Program-made: the position numbers and the translations under genes
Virus record (IMG/VR): IMGVR_UViG_3300010397_000006
Location: 1 to 64,000 of that record
Strand: one strand, 5' to 3'
Source of the DNA: a virus
DNA: 64,000 bases
In this document: one piece after another, positions 64,000 through 64,000 of the stretch
How positions within the stretch are numbered: the first letter of the stretch is position 1
Layout of the letters: the number at the start of each line of letters is the position of its first letter
The notes under the pieces: model-generated
Seen by the model: only the letters and a program-made list of their open reading frames with translations
The model's database searches: none
What the model was told of the DNA's origin: nothing

Positions 64000-64000
64000 G

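Noticed and set aside
1-64000. CRISPR arrays and insertion sequences
   Set aside because: No regularly spaced direct repeat array and no transposase with terminal inverted repeats was seen.

Overview
The window is part of the genome of a tailed double-stranded DNA phage (Caudoviricetes) with a siphovirus-like long tail. It has a major tail protein, two overlapping tail-assembly chaperone frames, a long tape-measure protein, head-tail connector genes, a major capsid protein and a protease/scaffold gene. Portal and terminase genes are not in the window and probably lie beyond the right edge. Starts mostly carry AGGAG-type ribosome sites and neighbouring genes often overlap by ATGA or TAATG. The host is not certain. 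A lipoprotein with a Thr/Pro-rich linker and a bacterial SH3 domain near the left edge resembles proteins common in Chloroflexota (Anaerolineae), so that phylum is my tentative guess.

Layout. Bases 1-22,936 are transcribed rightward: many small early genes, three methyltransferase-like proteins, a GIY-YIG nuclease, a one-domain sliding-clamp-like protein, a DnaQ-type exonuclease, a DnaB-type helicase, a DnaG-type primase and a NinG-like nuclease. Three gene-free stretches (about 1.48-1.72, 13.95-14.28 and 14.60-14.94 kb) fold on paper into multi-stem RNAs. From 22,946 to the right end nearly everything runs leftward. In transcription order from the right these are fibre-like proteins, protease/scaffold, capsid, small genes and lysis candidates, then a sugar cluster (five glycosyltransferases, an RfbH-type PMP-dependent dehydratase, two RmlD-like reductases and a methyltransferase), then connectors, tail tube, chaperones, tape measure, tail tip, a modular fibre, an RNase-H-fold exonuclease and lysis candidates. 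Two HNH genes and three small accessory genes are inserted on the opposite strand with their own signals.

Non-gene signals are the most unusual content. (1) On the minus strand at 54,464-54,540 lies a complete tRNA cloverleaf whose 3' half precedes its 5' half: a circularly permuted tRNA, with an A19-U56 elbow pair in place of G19-C56 and flanks that pair over 8 bp. (2) A palindrome, AAACAC(C/G)GTGTTT and close variants, occurs 14 times across the window in and between genes, like a dispersed repressor operator. (3) The decamer CGAAGCCAAA sits at the 5' ends of at least seven genes, in several reading frames, and two short plus-strand transcripts predicted near 55.6-55.8 kb would begin with the complementary GGCUUCGC. 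(4) GATACTG occurs 13 times in the first kilobase, in both orientations.

How the parts fit: the left arm supplies DNA modification, replication and host-takeover functions; the right arm builds the virion, decorates it or the host surface with unusual sugars, and lyses the cell. The dispersed palindromes and leader motifs suggest genome-wide transcriptional and post-transcriptional control by factors not identified here. All functional calls come from reading motifs; no database search was run.
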